The translations under genes were made by a program, and so were the position numbers. Shown one piece after another: positions 30,689-32,246 of a stretch of 32,246 nucleotides of DNA. The notes beneath the pieces are model-generated. The model saw only the letters and a program-made list of their open reading frames with translations. It did not search any database and was not told the DNA's origin. Origin of the DNA: Peptococcaceae bacterium (GTDB lineage Bacteria; Bacillota; Peptococcia; Peptococcales; Peptococcaceae); assembly GCA_017547685.1 (NCBI GenBank), contig JAFYPD010000001.1, positions 1 through 32,246 on the forward strand, written 5' to 3'. Position 1 is the first letter of the stretch, and every line of letters starts with the position of its first letter.

Positions 30689-31249
30689 ATGATGAAGAAA
30701 CGCATGAGAAAATTAGTTGCAGTAATTTTAACAGCGGCGATGACAATGTCTGTTGGCATGCCAGCATTTGCTGCGGAGAAAGAGTCAATAAAGTTTGCAG
30801 ATTCGAAAGTAGTAACCAAAGAAACAGATATTTATTTTCATTGGCAGAAAAGTACTGATTCTGAATTATTGGCGGAAGGTTATTCTGTAGATAACATTGA
30901 AGAAATTAGAGAATTTAGTTTAGAAAATGCTTTTTTAGAACGAGCAAAATTGACAGATAATGAATTACGAGCTAAAGGGTATACTGAAGAGGAAATTACA
31001 ATTTTAAAAGAATATGATGGAGGAACAATTAATGAAAATAGTGCAGTTCTTTTAGCTGCTGCTGAATGTGAAGGAAGTATAAGTAAAGGAGATTATACTG
31101 GAAATAATGCGAAGGGTTCGATTAAATATAGCTGGACTTGGGATCATGAACCGCTTGTAGCTTTAACGGATAAAGCTGTTGTTGCATGGGCAGCTTATCG
31201 GGCAACGGATAATATGGAAGTTGGAAATAAAACATGGTTGACGAAGTAA
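30689..31249 (+). CDS. Exported protein with internal repeat, possibly bacteriocin-like
   Basis: The 186-residue protein has a Sec signal peptide (MMKKRMRK, hydrophobic AVILTAAMTMSVGM, cleavage near AFA-AE at residue 28). Two related 20-residue units follow at 57-76 and 90-109, sharing D-x-E-L-x-A-x-G-Y, then I-x-x-I/L-x-E-F/Y. The C-terminal part contains KGSIKYSWTWDHEPLV and AVVAWAAYRATDN. It reminds me of the so-called geobacillin-26 family, but I cannot confirm this. ATG 30689 has GAAAGG eight bases upstream. The region is clearly more AT-rich than its neighbours, a possible sign of recent acquisition. The end may be shortened relative to relatives, and the next ORF overlaps its last 16 bases. 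Confidence 0.7.
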   Translation: MMKKRMRKLVAVILTAAMTMSVGMPAFAAEKESIKFADSKVVTKETDIYFHWQKSTDSELLAEGYSVDNIEEIREFSLENAFLERAKLTDNELRAKGYTEEEITILKEYDGGTINENSAVLLAAAECEGSISKGDYTGNNAKGSIKYSWTWDHEPLVALTDKAVVAWAAYRATDNMEVGNKTWLTK

Positions 31250-31422
31250 TTGTTTTAGCAATAACTTATTATTGTGCATTTTTTGTATGGCCAGCAATAA
31301 CTGTTTTGTTAAAAGAAACACGAAATGAGACAGGTAGTTATACTAAAATAGTAATATGCAATATTTTTTTGTCAGTATATTGGTTTAGTTTTATGGCGAC
31401 ATTATTTTCAGCATTAGACTAG
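31234..31422 (+). CDS. Small membrane protein (62 residues)
   Basis: The ORF starts at ATG 31234 inside the end of the previous gene and stops at 31422. It encodes two membrane segments at about 3-25 (VIVLAITYYCAFFVWPAITVLL) and 41-61 (IVICNIFLSVYWFSFMATLF), joined by a basic/polar loop (KETRNETGSYTK). The ribosome site is poor, so coupling to the upstream gene is likely. The pairing of an exported protein with a small two-helix membrane protein resembles bacteriocin/immunity or holin-like pairs, which is inference. It has the same AT-rich composition as its partner. Confidence 0.5.
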   Translation: MVDEVIVLAITYYCAFFVWPAITVLLKETRNETGSYTKIVICNIFLSVYWFSFMATLFSALD

Positions 31423-31546
31423 ATAAAGTTAAGTAAAAATTGCAGCGAAAGAACTGGGGGACGGATGATTTCTTAGGAACCGGAGTTTCTTCTGATTGTC
31501 AACGAGAGTATTAACAAAATAACGGTAAGAACATTATAAAAACAAC

Positions 31547-31580
31547 AATGCCCGGAAGGCTATGATGGCCTCTGGGCATT
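31547..31580 (-). terminator. Terminator of the carboxypeptidase gene
   Basis: On the minus strand, AATGCCC (31580-31574) pairs with GGGCATT (31553-31547) around an inner AGGCC/GGCT stem, then TTGTTGTTTTT. It lies 28 bases past the stop at 31608. The remaining 31423-31546 shows no gene. Confidence 0.75.
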
Positions 31581-31607
31581 TGTGCGTGTAAGCGCGTATT
31601 TTTGATT

Positions 31608-32246
31608 TTAAGGTGCGTAATAACTGTACAGGGTTACATGGTCGTAAATACATTTCCAGCTGCTGTAGGTGTTGACGGTTACACCGATGTACGGTACGTT
31701 GGTGTTGGAAATAAAGTAGCTGACAGCGCAGTTGCCGGACTGGGTGACAAAGCCTGTTTTGGCACCCATCACTTCGCCGCCGGTTTCTTTATCTTCAATG
31801 CGGCGCATAAACCAGTTGGAGATGGTAAGCCCTTCCGGATGTTCGGTGGTGGCAGTAGTGGTATAGACCCGGGTGTTCAGAACCTCCCGGCAGAAATCAT
31901 TCTCCAATGCAGCTTTCATAATCATCGCCATGTCGTATGCGGTACAGTAATGATTCTGGTCGTACAGTCCGACACAGTTGGTGAAGTGTGCGGTGTCTGA
32001 TAAGCCCAGTTCGTGCAGCTTCTGATTCATCAGAGAAATAAAGTTATCTAACGAGCCAGCGCTGTAAATTGCCAGCGCCACAGCCGCATCAGCGCCCGAC
32101 GGCAGGATGGTGCCGTAGAACAAATCGCGCACTTTCACCTTTTCGCCCACTTCAAAGCCCACCACACTGCAATCATGCTGGAAGGCATAATCAGTAATCT
32201 CCTGGGTGATGGTGAATGTATCATTCAGATTTTCAATCTGCTCGGC
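31608..32246 (-). CDS. D-alanyl-D-alanine carboxypeptidase (DacA-type PBP), 5'-truncated
   Basis: The gene enters from the right edge (codon 32244-32246) and stops at 31608-31610, giving 212 residues of the C-terminal part. KVKVRDLFYGTILPSGADAAVALA carries the SxN-like second motif as SGAD. MGAKTGFVTQSGNC carries the KTG motif. HFTNCVGLYDQNHYCTAYDMAMI is the usual linker, with Asn-Cys-Val in place of the common Asn-Pro-x. The SxxK motif lies outside the window. These enzymes trim the terminal D-Ala of peptidoglycan stem peptides. It reads toward the exported-protein genes and ends in its own terminator. Family is clear; the exact paralogue is not. Confidence 0.9.
   Translation of the reverse strand, partial: AEQIENLNDTFTITQEITDYAFQHDCSVVGFEVGEKVKVRDLFYGTILPSGADAAVALAIYSAGSLDNFISLMNQKLHELGLSDTAHFTNCVGLYDQNHYCTAYDMAMIMKAALENDFCREVLNTRVYTTTATTEHPEGLTISNWFMRRIEDKETGGEVMGAKTGFVTQSGNCAVSYFISNTNVPYIGVTVNTYSSWKCIYDHVTLYSYYAP

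Overview
The window looks like a chromosomal segment of a low-to-mid GC anaerobic Bacillota. Supporting features are strong AGGAGG ribosome sites, GTG/TTG starts, a cdaA-cdaR-glmM order, alr next to a MazF-type gene, Sbp/DUF881 proteins, QueH, and a DUF4367 anti-sigma-like protein. A gut Negativicutes (Acidaminococcaceae-like) or related Clostridia is my guess, but no rRNA or other decisive marker is present. I saw no tRNA, rRNA, CRISPR array or complete insertion sequence.

Layout. 1-2758: the 3' part of dnaK, then dnaJ and a strong terminator. 2814-4415: a DUF1846 gene with its own -10. 4425-6524: an accessory stretch read leftward, with a small winged-helix gene, five 15-bp direct repeats upstream of its promoter, and an Rpn-family gene. 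6626-7615: a short-chain dehydrogenase resembling 12-alpha-hydroxysteroid dehydrogenases. 7636-9691 (minus): DUF881, Sbp, DUF881, with a 141-bp imperfect palindrome inside the operon. 9804-19950: a tightly packed nine-gene plus-strand run covering c-di-AMP synthesis (cdaA, cdaR), wall precursors (glmM, alr), acpS, NAD(P)HX repair, an orphan mazF, tex and an amidohydrolase. 19946-20625: a second long palindrome, then a complete small-protein gene with promoter and terminator. 20650-22029 (minus): a sodium:amino-acid symporter with a dyad operator candidate, followed by about 550 bases with no clear gene. 22531-25418 (minus): topB-queH. 25477-26684: dapF-zapA. 26749-28086: a glutamate-cysteine-ligase-like protein that seems to lack expected acidic residues. 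28145-28705: a DUF454 membrane protein. 28734-31422: an alternative sigma factor, a membrane anti-sigma-like protein, two exported proteins and a small membrane protein. 31547-32246 (minus): the 3' part of a D-alanyl-D-alanine carboxypeptidase.

How the parts may work together. The 10-kb run couples c-di-AMP signalling to peptidoglycan precursor supply. CdaR regulates CdaA, and GlmM is known to bind CdaA in other Firmicutes. The best candidate for an undescribed system is the sigma module at 28.7-31.4 kb. The sigma gene and the exported-protein gene are preceded by almost identical promoters (TGTCAGGTTTT, 12 nt, GGATATAGAG), found nowhere else in the window. This suggests an autoregulated sigma/anti-sigma circuit with a secreted output. 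The second candidate is the winged-helix gene with its iteron-like repeat array.
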